Assembly: GCF_011440305.1 (NCBI RefSeq)
Contig: NZ_JAAOIW010000017.1
Coordinates: forward strand, 62,001 to 126,000
Source of the DNA: Paenibacillus agricola
GTDB lineage: Bacteria > Bacillota > Bacilli > Paenibacillales > NBRC-103111
Direction of reading: 5' to 3'
DNA length: 64,000 nucleotides
Positions within the stretch are counted from its first letter, which is position 1, and every line of letters starts with the position of its first letter. Made by a program: the position numbers and the translations under genes. Under the pieces are notes generated by a model. That model did not search any database, was not told the DNA's origin, and worked only from the letters and a program-made list of their open reading frames with translations. Positions 10,154 through 18,791 of this stretch are shown one piece after another.

Positions 10154-10424
10154 CTTGGGCTTAAATTATTTTATGATTACCTCGGCTTCGTCGCCTGGCT
10201 GGATCAAGGGAATGAATGCGGTCAAGCGTGAGGCTGATATAGTTATTAACATAGGAGGGCTCCTTTTGTGTACAACTGATTTATAAGACCAAAAACGAAA
10301 TGGTCTTACATTTGGTCTTGAGCGTAATTTATCGTATTTTACAATAATGAGCAATATCGGGGTTAGTTCAGTAATATTTAGGGGTTAATTTTTCATATTT
10401 TATGGTATTTTACATAGTTATTTC

Positions 10425-10441
10425 ATGGGCGGCATGATGTA
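10425..10441 (+). repeat. Right attachment-site repeat (attR-like)
   Basis: Second exact copy of ATGGGCGGCATGATGTA, followed by A so that the displaced groEL end would read TAA. It is preceded by AT-rich DNA unrelated to groEL. Confidence 0.85.
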
Positions 10442-10476
10442 ATCGGTTTTGCCAATCCCTTGCTATACAAGGACTT

Positions 10477-10502
10477 AGACCTCTTATGGAGGTCTTTTTT
10501 CT
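10477..10502 (+). terminator. Probable ancestral groESL terminator, right of the element
   Basis: AGACCTC-TTATG-GAGGTCT is a perfect 7-pair stem followed by an unbroken T run. It lies 36 bases after the right copy of the groEL 3' end, where a groEL terminator is expected before insertion of the element. Confidence 0.8.
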
Positions 10503-10654
10503 TTGTGAAATAACAGAAGAACCACATTTCTTGCAAAAATGTTAGAAATTAAGGATGCTGCCAAAGTGATTTTGGACTTTTTTCGTTGCATCCTGCTTCA
10601 TTTTCTTCGTGATAAATGCATAAAGGTGATGAGGTATGGATAAGTGTACGAAGT

Positions 10655-10682
10655 AAGCACCCTGACCGGTGCTTTTTCTTTT
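10655..10682 (+). terminator. Terminator-like hairpin, near-copy of the one at 11049-11078
   Basis: AAGCACC-CTGACC-GGTGCTT followed by TTTCTTTT. It directly follows a 6-codon frame (ATG at 10636, stop 10654-10656) that has AAAGGTGAT upstream. No longer gene ends here, so it may be a leftover of a duplicated or deleted small gene. Confidence 0.6.
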
Positions 10683-10839
10683 GCCTGTCGAAAGGGGAAC
10701 CTTGCGGAACGTGCTATTACAGATTGGGGGGAAACGGCACTGATTAAGTAAACATTATTTTTTGATTGCTTGTACACACGGACTAAAGTTATACTTCTTG
10801 TTGCAACAAGAGAAATCATACAGAGAAGGATTTGGGGTA

Positions 10840-11034
10840 TTGAAATATTATTTAAGTTATAAAGGGAAGGTTTTTGGACATGCTCTTACAAAAGAAGAAG
10901 CTGAGATGAAACTAAAACTCTTAAGCGGAACTCTTGAGGGAGTTGAGGTCATGGAATTTGATGATAAGCTAATTCCAATCAAAAAGAGTAGATTGGTAAA
11001 TACCACTGGGAAAAGAAAAAGACCAAAAAAATAA
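10840..11034 (+). CDS. Small basic protein of unknown function
   Basis: A 64-residue frame starting at TTG 10840, with AAGGA 9 bases upstream; an in-frame ATG at 10762 has no ribosome site. The product begins MKYYLSYKGKVFGHALTKEE, contains an acidic stretch GTLEGVEVMEFDDK and ends in a strongly basic tail TGKRKRPKK. It is followed at once by a strong terminator, which supports it being a real single-gene unit. I do not recognise a family; the basic tail might bind nucleic acid. Confidence 0.55.
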   Translation: MKYYLSYKGKVFGHALTKEEAEMKLKLLSGTLEGVEVMEFDDKLIPIKKSRLVNTTGKRKRPKK

Positions 11035-11048
11035 GTCAGCCTATGAAC

Positions 11049-11078
11049 GAAAGCACCCTAGCCGGTGCTTTTTCTTTT
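11049..11078 (+). terminator. Terminator after the small basic protein
   Basis: AAGCACC-CTAGCC-GGTGCTT then TTTCTTTTG. The hairpin overlaps the last codons of the convergent spo0E-like gene. Stem and tail nearly match 10655-10682. Confidence 0.85.
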
Positions 11079-11246
11079 GACCTCATTTTCAGCACACTGT
11101 TTAAATATCTGATAATTAACAATATATTTGTCCAATTTTTGACTTATCCTAATCACCTTTTCATGTGAAAGCTGGCCTTGAACTGCTGCTTCTTGGATCA
11201 TTTGTTGTCGCAAAGTTTCAATATTATGTAAGAGAAAAGATTCCAT
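11058..11246 (-). CDS. Spo0E-like aspartyl-phosphate phosphatase
   Basis: A 62-residue helical protein with the Spo0E family signature SxxLDxxI (ISQKLDKYIVNY) in the second helix. Spo0E-type phosphatases remove phosphate from Spo0A and so delay sporulation. Length is typical for the compact two-helix family. A GGAG site lies 11 bases before the ATG. Its 3' end overlaps the terminator of the convergent gene. Confidence 0.85.
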   Translation of the reverse strand: MESFLLHNIETLRQQMIQEAAVQGQLSHEKVIRISQKLDKYIVNYQIFKQCAENEVKRKSTG

Positions 11247-11552
11247 CTGACTTTATTCTCCGTTCGTGTGTTTTTATAATGACAAAAAGCATTATAGTAC
11301 AGGAAGCCTGCAAATGTTGTAATAAGATGTCGTTAGTATTATGAACAATGTGTGAACACGGTATCTTTGGTTCTTTTCTTCTACCATTTGACAGGCAAGT
11401 GGTGCAAATGCATTGAAAAGCGAACCATGGAACCGTTTGAATAAGCGTACTTGTCCAATTGTTTAAAATCAGTGGCATCTGGATGCAAGAAAGTGAGTAG
11501 CGTATAATGGAGAAATCAAGATATCCAAATTCACCCCGAAAGGATGATTACT

Positions 11553-12385
11553 TTGAACAATTTACCCTTATTCAATAAAGTGGCGCTCGTAACAGGGGGA
11601 GCGAATGGAATTGGCTACAGCATTGTGAAAGCGCTAGCAAAAGCGGGGGCAAGCGTTGTTATTGTAGATTTAGCCGAGAGCGGGCAAACTGCTGCAGAAG
11701 CGCTGGCGAACGAGGGCCTGCCTGTGATTTTCACACAAGGCGATGTGAGGATCGTTGCGGATACATTACGGGTGGCGAGCCAGGTTGTTGAGCATTTCGG
11801 CGGGCTTGATATTGTGGTTAACAGCGCAGGCGTGTATCCACGCAGCTCGATGCTGGAGACCACAGAAGAGCTGTGGGACCACATCATGTCCATTAATCTC
11901 AAAGGTGTATTCCTGATGTGCCAGGCTACGGTGCCCTTATTAAAACAACGCGCGGCGGCGCGATAATTAATATGAGCTCGAGCCATGCTGCTGTGGGACT
12001 CCCGGAGCTATTCGCCTATTCAGTGTCCAAAGGTGGGTTATCCACGCTAACACGCAACTTGGCTGGCGCCTTAACAGCAGACCGTATTCGGGTCAATGGG
12101 ATCAACCCAGGTTGGGTGGCGACGGAGCGGGAGCTAGAGGTGAGAGCGGCGAATGGTCAATCCCATGAATGGCTGGTCGAGAAAGGCAAGACTTTGCCTC
12201 TTGGCCGCCTGCAAACGGGTGAAGACGCGGCCGCGGTCGCAGTTTTCTTGGCAAGTGAATATGCGAGCCAGATTACGGGGCAAATCATCCAGGTGGATGG
12301 CGGCAAGGAAGTGGCAACGATGTTTGATGACCGAAGCCTGGATGACGACCGTGACAGCCATTCGGATAGCCGCAGCAAGGAATAA
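11553..12385 (+). pseudogene. Short-chain dehydrogenase/reductase with a frameshift
   Basis: The first frame has the NAD(P) motif TGGANGIG and the NSAG segment (VVNSAGVYP), and ends early at 11966. The next frame continues the same protein with IINMSSSHA, the active-site YSVSK, INPGWVATE and a C-terminal VDGG, to 12385. The break lies in the repetitive stretch near 11949-11961 (CGCGCGGCGGCGCG); removing two bases restores one frame of normal SDR length plus a polar tail. The start is TTG 11553 with AAAGGA upstream. It is either a true pseudogene or a sequencing error in a CG repeat. Substrate unknown. Confidence 0.85.
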
Positions 12386-12512
12386 GCATACCGTGAACTC
12401 GTAAAGCTATAGCTATAGCTAAGTAATCCAAAGTGATCGAGCCTACTCGGCGCAAATCGCAGTGGAAGCTACCCGCGGAGATTATCCGAACTTACATATC
12501 TCCACCTATACC

Positions 12513-12559
12513 CAAAAAGACAAGAACCGGAATCATATTTCCTGTTTCTTGTCTTTTTT
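12513..12559 (+). terminator. Terminator in the gap after the dehydrogenase
   Basis: AAAAAGACAAGAA pairs with TTTCTTGTCTTTTTT over a roughly 20-base loop, giving a strong A/T-flanked hairpin with a T tail. The rest of 12386-12812 holds no supported gene. A weaker hairpin with a T run (CCTAGCC...GGCTGG) lies at 12649-12670. Confidence 0.75.
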
Positions 12560-12812
12560 GGCATCCCTTTGTAGCGGACACAGGGTGTGGTCTGGAACCC
12601 CATACCCCTGCCCTCGCAAACGCACAAATGTATGGATATAGACAAGGACCTAGCCGCAGGCTGGTTTTTTCAATCTGGTCTTAGGCGGGTATATGCATGG
12701 TTAAACTAGTACGATACGGGTGAAAACAAGGAATGTTTTATAAGGAAAAAAGTAAGAATTCCGCGCTACATCAGCATTTATCCCGAAATCCAGAGTGGTT
12801 TGGATAGTACTA

Positions 12813-12841
12813 TTGCCTGTGACGCACCTCACCTATATGAT
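12813..12841 (+). promoter_or_regulatory. Sigma-A promoter of the sugar ABC transporter operon
   Basis: TTGCCT (12813-12818) and TATGAT (12836-12841) are exactly 17 bases apart, 47 bases before the first permease gene. Confidence 0.7.
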
Positions 12842-12847
12842 TTGGAG

Positions 12848-12860
12848 TGTAAGCGCTACA
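12848..12860 (+). promoter_or_regulatory. cre-like palindrome (possible CcpA site)
   Basis: TGTAAGCGCTACA resembles the catabolite-response element around its AAGCGCT core, but departs from the consensus at the 3' end. It lies just downstream of the -10 box, where bound CcpA would block transcription in the presence of preferred sugars. Confidence 0.5.
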
Positions 12861-12887
12861 GTTAATATTTAGTTAGGAGGACATCGG

Positions 12888-13847
12888 ATGCAGCAGCAAT
12901 ATGAAGTTCCATTAAAAATGAAACAAACGAGCCGATGGAAGCTATCTTTGGTTATACAAGATATCAAACGAGACCGGTGGTTGTATCTTCTATTAATACC
13001 CGGTATCCTGTATTTTCTCTTATTCAAATATGTGCCGATGTGGGGCTTGGTCATGGCCTTCCAGGATTACAAACCCCATTTGGGCTTTATAGATAGCCCT
13101 TGGGTAGGGATGAAGCATTTTGCACGATTTTTCACGGAACCACAGTTTTGGAACTTATTTCGAAATACTTTATTGTTGGCTGTCTATAATTTAGTATTCT
13201 TTTTTCCACTTCCGATCATCTTGGCCCTTATGCTTAATGAGGTTCGCAAGGAAATGTTCAAACGCTTCGTCCAAACGTTCTTGTACTTGCCACATTTCGT
13301 TTCGTGGGTGGTAGCTGTTGGTATTTTCTATGTATTGCTTACGACTGAAGGCGGAATCGTCAACGAAATCATTGCCAAGATGGGGATGGAGCGAGTTCCC
13401 TTTCTACTCAGTGAAGATTGGTTCCGAACGATGATTCTTAGCCAATCCATTTGGAAAGAGGCAGGGTGGGGAATGATTATTTTCCTCGCGGCGCTCTCAG
13501 GGGTCGATGTCCAGCAATATGAAGCAGCTCGAATGGATGGGGCTGGACGCTGGAGGCAGCTATGGCACATCACGTTACCTGCTATCCGCAGCACGATTGT
13601 TATCTTGTTTATTCTCCGGTTGGGCAGCTTCCTAGATACGGGCTTTGAACATATCTTCCTGATGCTGAATTCGATGAACCGGGAAGTCGGAGAGGTATTC
13701 GACACTTATGTTTATGTAAAAGGCTTAACCCAAGCCCAGTATAGCTACAGCGCGGCTGTTGGACTATTCAAATCACTTGTCGGCCTAGTGCTCGTACTTG
13801 GGGCGAACTGGCTGGCGAAGAAAACCGGCGAAGAAGGCGTATATTAA
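12888..13847 (+). CDS. Carbohydrate ABC transporter permease (LplB-like)
   Basis: A 319-residue inner-membrane protein with six predicted helices. Its N-terminus (DRWLYLLLIPGILYFLLFKY) is typical of LplB/YtrP-type permeases. The cytoplasmic EAA loop reads YEAARMDGAGRWRQLWHIT, which contacts the ATPase. AGGAGG precedes the ATG. It is followed 21 bases later by its partner permease and then by a binding protein. No ATPase gene is nearby, as is usual for these Paenibacillus importers that share a common MsmX-type ATPase. The substrate is probably an oligosaccharide. Confidence 0.9.
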   Translation: MQQQYEVPLKMKQTSRWKLSLVIQDIKRDRWLYLLLIPGILYFLLFKYVPMWGLVMAFQDYKPHLGFIDSPWVGMKHFARFFTEPQFWNLFRNTLLLAVYNLVFFFPLPIILALMLNEVRKEMFKRFVQTFLYLPHFVSWVVAVGIFYVLLTTEGGIVNEIIAKMGMERVPFLLSEDWFRTMILSQSIWKEAGWGMIIFLAALSGVDVQQYEAARMDGAGRWRQLWHITLPAIRSTIVILFILRLGSFLDTGFEHIFLMLNSMNREVGEVFDTYVYVKGLTQAQYSYSAAVGLFKSLVGLVLVLGANWLAKKTGEEGVY

Positions 13848-13868
13848 ATAAGCAGGGAGGTAGACACC

Positions 13869-14750
13869 GTGCCAATGAAAGATAACACACTCGGCAATCG
13901 CATCTTTAATGCGGTCAATTATTCGCTTTTAATCTTAGTTTCATGTGTGGCGATTATTCCATTTATTTATATACTGGCGATCTCATTCGCTACACCACAG
14001 GAGGTTGCAAAAGGGGGACTGCTTTTATTCCCTTCTGAATTCACGCTGGGTGCCTACCAGTATATTTTCTCGACAGACACGATGACAAGAGGCTTGCTTG
14101 TATCGATTTATATAACGGTGCTGGGAACATTCGTGAATCTCTTGTTCACTTCACTGATGGCCTACCCGTTAGCACGTCCCAATCTGCGTGGCAGACGTTT
14201 CCTAATGCTAATGATATTGATCACGATGTTATTCAGCGGAGGGATGATCCCGACTTATTTTGTGGTCAAAGCATTTGGTATGATTAACACCTATTGGTCC
14301 TTAATTATTCCAACAGCGATTAGTGCTTTTAATTTAATTGTACTGAAAAACTTTTTCCAGCAAATACCGGATAGCTTGGAAGATTCAGCAAAAATAGACG
14401 GCTGCAACGACTTGGGCATTTTGTTCCGGATTGTTTTGCCTTTATCGATGCCGGCGATGGCAACCTTTGGATTGTTTTATGCGGTGGGCCATTGGAATAC
14501 TTTCTTTAATGCGGTTATGTACATCAACGACTCCGAGAAATTTCCAGTGCAGATTATATTGAGGCAAATTGTTTTATTATCACAGGACCAGATTGGTGAT
14601 TCTACTTCCCAGCAGGATCCAACCGATTATATGCCACAGACGATACGCATGGCGGCGATTGTGGTAGCTACCATTCCTATTTTGTTGATTTATCCGTTTT
14701 TGCAAAAGCATTTTGCCAAAGGCGTGATGTTAGGTTCGGTAAAAGGATAA
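13869..14750 (+). CDS. Carbohydrate ABC transporter permease (LplC-like)
   Basis: A 293-residue partner permease with six helices and an EAA loop (EDSAKIDGCNDLGILFRIV). The C-terminus ends GVMLGSVKG, the usual end of this subfamily. GTG 13869 follows GGGAGG with 8-base spacing; ATG 13875 is the alternative. It forms the second half of the transmembrane channel with the preceding gene. Confidence 0.9.
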   Translation: MPMKDNTLGNRIFNAVNYSLLILVSCVAIIPFIYILAISFATPQEVAKGGLLLFPSEFTLGAYQYIFSTDTMTRGLLVSIYITVLGTFVNLLFTSLMAYPLARPNLRGRRFLMLMILITMLFSGGMIPTYFVVKAFGMINTYWSLIIPTAISAFNLIVLKNFFQQIPDSLEDSAKIDGCNDLGILFRIVLPLSMPAMATFGLFYAVGHWNTFFNAVMYINDSEKFPVQIILRQIVLLSQDQIGDSTSQQDPTDYMPQTIRMAAIVVATIPILLIYPFLQKHFAKGVMLGSVKG

Positions 14751-14806
14751 CAGTTTACAGTTGTCTTTATATAAATAAGACCAACATAAATCATGGAGGG
14801 GTAAAA

Positions 14807-16327
14807 ATGAATAAAAAACGTTTTGTAGGACTGGTTTGCTCATTGGTTATGACGGCAGGAACAATCGCGGGATGTGCGGATAGTAATGGGACACCACAAG
14901 GTGCACAGGCGGTACCCGATAATACACCGCTTGAAATTACCATTGCGACGCCGCAAGTTGGCGAAGCCCCAAAGAAGGACAGTGACATCGAGCTAGCTAT
15001 CGAGAAATATACCAGTGCGAAAGTAGATATCCAATGGATTCCGACAGCCGCTTTTGAAGATAAAAAGAACATCATGATCGCTTCCAACGAGATGCCCAAA
15101 GCTTTTAAGCTTACGTATAATGCAACGACGCTCAATGCTATTGAGGCCGGCCTGTTCTGGGAAATTGGCCCTTACTTGAAGGATTATAAAAATTTATCTG
15201 CAGCTAATCCGATGTACTATGATAACATCAAAGTAGGTGGCAAGCTGTACGGATTGCCTTTGTACCGGGATATCGGGCGAGCCGGGATCATTTACCGTAA
15301 AGACTGGTTTAATGACCTAGGTCTGAAAACCCCAGTAACATTGGATGATTGGTATAACATCATGAAAACGGTATCGGAGAAGGATCCGGATAAAAATGGC
15401 CAAGCGGATACATATGGAATGTTCTTGGATAAGTCGTATAATGACGCAGCCCTTAGTAACTCTTTCTTGACCCGTTTGTCTGTACCCTTTGGAGCACCTA
15501 ATAAATGGGGTGTTGAGAACGGGAAAATTGTAGCCGAATTTATGACTAAGCCTTACCAAGATTCGATGAAGTTGCTGAAAAAAATGTATCAGGAGAAATT
15601 AATCAACCAGGACTTTTCTGTAGTTCAAACAGCCGATGCTGACAATAAGTGGAATTCAGGCAAAGCAGGGATTCGCATCAATACGGTTGCCTCAGCAGTA
15701 GCAACTTCTTTTGACAACCTGGCTAAATCGGTGCCGAATGCCGTTGTAGACATAGCACCTTATATGGGAACGTCCGGCAATCGGGTACCGGCTGAATCCG
15801 GTAATAATGGTTTCTTCGTATTCCCGAAATCCAGCGTGAAAACAGAAGCAGAGCTGAAGCGTGTACTAGGCTTCTTCGATAAGCTTCTGGATCCGGATAT
15901 GTCCACATTGCTGACGAGGGGAACAGAAGGCAAGCACTTCACGAAGGCCAGTGACGGCAAAGCTGAGTTTAAAGACTTGACCCTGTTCAATCTAGAGGTA
16001 AAGCCATACCGCGATAGCCTGCCATCCTTCGAGGTTACTGGGTTAGGTTTACCACTGAAATTGAATGAACTGCAGGCTAAAGGCTGGAAGGTAGTCGAGG
16101 ATAATTTGAAAGTGGTCGTTCCGAATATGGCATTGACACTTACCTCGAAGACTTATATCGATAAAGGCGGAGAGCTGGATACGATGATTCGCGATGCCCA
16201 AACGAAGTACATTATGGGTAAAACGGATGATGCCGGCTGGGAAGCGGATTTGGATCGTTGGAAAAAAGCGGGCGGCGACAAGGTTATGGAGGAATATACA
16301 GCGGAGTATGCAAAGCTGAAGAAATAA
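14807..16327 (+). CDS. Extracellular solute-binding lipoprotein of the sugar ABC transporter
   Basis: A 506-residue lipoprotein: positively charged start MNKKRF, hydrophobic core, and lipobox IAGC with Cys near residue 22, followed by a polar linker. The mature part resembles family-1 carbohydrate-binding proteins of the LplA/YtcQ type (AIEKYTSAKVDIQW; WFNDLGLKTPVTLDDWYNI). It binds sugars outside the membrane and hands them to the two permeases upstream. GGAGGGG precedes the ATG. A strong terminator follows, so the importer forms a three-gene operon. Confidence 0.9.
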   Translation: MNKKRFVGLVCSLVMTAGTIAGCADSNGTPQGAQAVPDNTPLEITIATPQVGEAPKKDSDIELAIEKYTSAKVDIQWIPTAAFEDKKNIMIASNEMPKAFKLTYNATTLNAIEAGLFWEIGPYLKDYKNLSAANPMYYDNIKVGGKLYGLPLYRDIGRAGIIYRKDWFNDLGLKTPVTLDDWYNIMKTVSEKDPDKNGQADTYGMFLDKSYNDAALSNSFLTRLSVPFGAPNKWGVENGKIVAEFMTKPYQDSMKLLKKMYQEKLINQDFSVVQTADADNKWNSGKAGIRINTVASAVATSFDNLAKSVPNAVVDIAPYMGTSGNRVPAESGNNGFFVFPKSSVKTEAELKRVLGFFDKLLDPDMSTLLTRGTEGKHFTKASDGKAEFKDLTLFNLEVKPYRDSLPSFEVTGLGLPLKLNELQAKGWKVVEDNLKVVVPNMALTLTSKTYIDKGGELDTMIRDAQTKYIMGKTDDAGWEADLDRWKKAGGDKVMEEYTAEYAKLKK

Positions 16328-16367
16328 GGAAAAGATAATCCGCAAGATTATTCCTCTTATATGAACA

Positions 16368-16409
16368 AAACGGTGGCAGACTGGGAAACCTTAAGCCACC
16401 GTTTTTTTT
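16368..16409 (+). terminator. Terminator of the sugar importer operon
   Basis: AAACGGTGGC pairs perfectly with GCCACCGTTT across a 17-base loop and ends in a run of T. Confidence 0.9.
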
Positions 16410-16443
16410 GCTATTAGGTTAGCAATCGTTGGCGACATATGGC

Positions 16444-16464
16444 TATAATAGAAAGCGCTGAAGG
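16444..16464 (+). promoter_or_regulatory. -10 box with adjacent cre-like sequence before the AraC regulator
   Basis: A consensus TATAAT (16444-16449) is followed at once by GAAAGCGCTGAAG, which shares the AAGCGCT core seen before the importer operon. The -35 region is weak, so an activator may be needed. Confidence 0.5.
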
Positions 16465-16487
16465 TTAATGGAAGGAGAGGTTGCCGC

Positions 16488-18728
16488 TTGCCGAAATATT
16501 TAGTTCGAATGCTCATATTCACTTTATTGTTGGTCGCTGCCCCTGTTATCTTGATCGGGATGACCTCCTATTATATAGCCTCTCATGATATTGAGAAAAA
16601 AGTAAATGAGGGCAATCAACAGATTTTGCAGCAAAACCAAATGCGCCTTGAGCAAGTGTTTAAGAGTGTGGAAATGGCTGCGGTGCAGTATTTAAATTCA
16701 TCCTTAGTGATGGACTATATTTATGATGACTTGTCCCAGGATGATTTTCAAACGATCGCCAATATATCTAAAGGGCTATATAATTTACATTCCTTGTCGG
16801 CGGTAGCGGATACGCACCTGATTAATTTGGATAATGACTGGATGATTAGTAATTACGGGTTTACATCAACGGAGGATTACGCAAATCGGGATTTATTGAA
16901 TGGATATGCTGCTAACAATAAAAATTTATTCTGGCTAGCCTCGGGAGTGAAGGGGCAGGAATCAATCCGTCTGGTCGTCAAGCTGCCGATGATCGCATCT
17001 TCGACACAGCCCAAGGCTTTATTAATTATTGATATGCAACATGGCGAGCTGGAAACCTATTTGATGCAAAATACCCAATGGGGCCACATTTATGTGCTGA
17101 ATCAAGACCAGGTTCCTTTTCTCTCATCCCCAGGCGCCATTGCTCTGCAGGAATCGATTAGGGATAAGCTGGTAGCGAAATCCGCAGCAGCGAGTTACTT
17201 GGAGGTGGAAGGGCTAGCTGTTAATTACCAAACCTCTGCTTATAATAATTGGACGTATGCCTCCGTCGTTTCTATTCAAGAGATCACCAAGGAATCCCGG
17301 AAAATTGCTTTGATTACGCTAAACGCATGCTTGATCATATTTGTCATGATCGCGGCAGCGGCTTTTTATGGAAGCAGGCGGATGTATACGCCAATCCGGC
17401 GCTTGTTCGTTATTATGGAGCAGCTTGGGGGCGGGTCTGGGAATCCTCAAAAGGAGGATGAATTTGCTTTTATAGAAGAGCGCTTTCATACCTTATTTAG
17501 CACGCGAAAGGAGTTTCAGCAGCAGCTTCAAGGCCAACGGGCACAGATGAAAGAGTTCTTTTTATTGAGGCTGTTTATGGGGCAAATTACAGAAAGTGAG
17601 TTTACGTATAAATGTGAGGTTTACGGATTTGCCGAGAAAGGGAAAGCTTTGGGAGTGCTCGCTTTACAAATGGACTCCCTGCATGAAACCCGTTATATGG
17701 AAAGAGATAAGGAATTACTGCTATTTGCGGTCAACAATATCGTCGGTGAATTAATTCCATCCGACCATATGATCGGAAATTTATTGTTGGACCAGTCGCA
17801 GGTTTCACTTTTATTAGGTGATTCAGAAGATCCGAAGCAGCTTGACGCCTATTTCCATGAAAGAGCGAAGCAGATTAAAGCGAAGGTGTATGAGCTGTTG
17901 CAATTGAAGGTAAGTATCGGCATCAGCCGAAGCTTTTATCGCTATACCGATGCCATGAATGGTTATGCAGAGGCGCTGGAGGCATTGAAACGTAGGATTA
18001 GCCTCGGCAATGATATTATTCTTCATTATAACGATGTGGAATCCGGACATGGGCATCGTGACCATCCAATGGCTTCAATCCATCACCTCGAGGATTATGT
18101 AGTTAATGCTCTTAAAGCAGGTGATGCTGAGGCAGTCGAGGCGCATTATGACCATTACGTGGCGTCTATTAAGGATAAAGGTATTGCCTTCAACGATTTC
18201 CAAATGATTATGATCCAATTAATCAATCGGATTTATCATATGGTACAGCAGCAGGGGGAGGCATTGGACACGTTAACAGGGTCTAACTCGGTGGTCAGGA
18301 CCTTCACGAAATTGAATACGGTGGAGGACATATCGGCATGGTTTAAAACAGAGCTGTTCATACCTACGCTTGTATTTTTGAAGGAACGCGTCGATTCCCA
18401 ATATATCAATATTGCCCACCAGATGATCCAAATGGTCCAGGACCGCTATGAGCAAGACATTTCGTTAGAATCCTGCGCCGCGCAGCTCAAATTTCATCCG
18501 GTTTATTTAAGCCGCGTTTTTAAGAAAGAGGTTGGTGTCACTTTTATTGAATATTTAATTGACTATCGGATGAACATGGCAAAAATGTGGCTGAAGGATA
18601 CGAATCTTAAAATTACAGAAATCGCTGAACGCCTTAATTATACGAATTCCACCGGATTTATCCGCACCTTTCGCAAGGTGACCGGGATGACGCCAGGGCA
18701 ATACCGTGAAGAACAAGCAAACAAATGA
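16488..18728 (+). CDS. AraC-family regulator with membrane-anchored extracellular sensor domain
   Basis: A 746-residue protein. An N-terminal helix (residues about 7-28) and a second near 270-297 flank a 240-residue extracellular region. A cytoplasmic segment follows, then a C-terminal pair of helix-turn-helix motifs (SLESCAAQLKFHPVYLSRVF and KITEIAERLNYTNSTGFIRT) ending MTPGQYR. This one-protein sensor and DNA-binding architecture is common beside LplABC-type importers in Paenibacillus and probably activates the upstream importer when its sugar is present. The start is TTG 16488, with GGAGAGG 7 bases upstream. Confidence 0.9.
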   Translation: MPKYLVRMLIFTLLLVAAPVILIGMTSYYIASHDIEKKVNEGNQQILQQNQMRLEQVFKSVEMAAVQYLNSSLVMDYIYDDLSQDDFQTIANISKGLYNLHSLSAVADTHLINLDNDWMISNYGFTSTEDYANRDLLNGYAANNKNLFWLASGVKGQESIRLVVKLPMIASSTQPKALLIIDMQHGELETYLMQNTQWGHIYVLNQDQVPFLSSPGAIALQESIRDKLVAKSAAASYLEVEGLAVNYQTSAYNNWTYASVVSIQEITKESRKIALITLNACLIIFVMIAAAAFYGSRRMYTPIRRLFVIMEQLGGGSGNPQKEDEFAFIEERFHTLFSTRKEFQQQLQGQRAQMKEFFLLRLFMGQITESEFTYKCEVYGFAEKGKALGVLALQMDSLHETRYMERDKELLLFAVNNIVGELIPSDHMIGNLLLDQSQVSLLLGDSEDPKQLDAYFHERAKQIKAKVYELLQLKVSIGISRSFYRYTDAMNGYAEALEALKRRISLGNDIILHYNDVESGHGHRDHPMASIHHLEDYVVNALKAGDAEAVEAHYDHYVASIKDKGIAFNDFQMIMIQLINRIYHMVQQQGEALDTLTGSNSVVRTFTKLNTVEDISAWFKTELFIPTLVFLKERVDSQYINIAHQMIQMVQDRYEQDISLESCAAQLKFHPVYLSRVFKKEVGVTFIEYLIDYRMNMAKMWLKDTNLKITEIAERLNYTNSTGFIRTFRKVTGMTPGQYREEQANK

Positions 18729-18745
18729 TGGCATTGGGTTTGCTA

Positions 18746-18754
18746 TGCTATAAT
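18746..18754 (+). promoter_or_regulatory. Extended -10 promoter of the SWIM/SNF2 operon
   Basis: TGCTATAAT is a perfect extended -10 (TGnTATAAT), 37 bases before the SWIM-protein start; no clear -35. Confidence 0.6.
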
Positions 18755-18791
18755 GAAAGGATCAATTTTTATCGCATGGAGGTTGCACCCG

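Noticed and set aside
11224-11478. 84-codon minus-strand frame upstream of the Spo0E-like gene
   Set aside because: Overlaps the real Spo0E start, Cys/His-rich composition typical of chance frames, no ribosome site.
12433-12684. 83-codon frame across the intergenic terminators
   Set aside because: It runs straight through two terminator hairpins and has no ribosome site.
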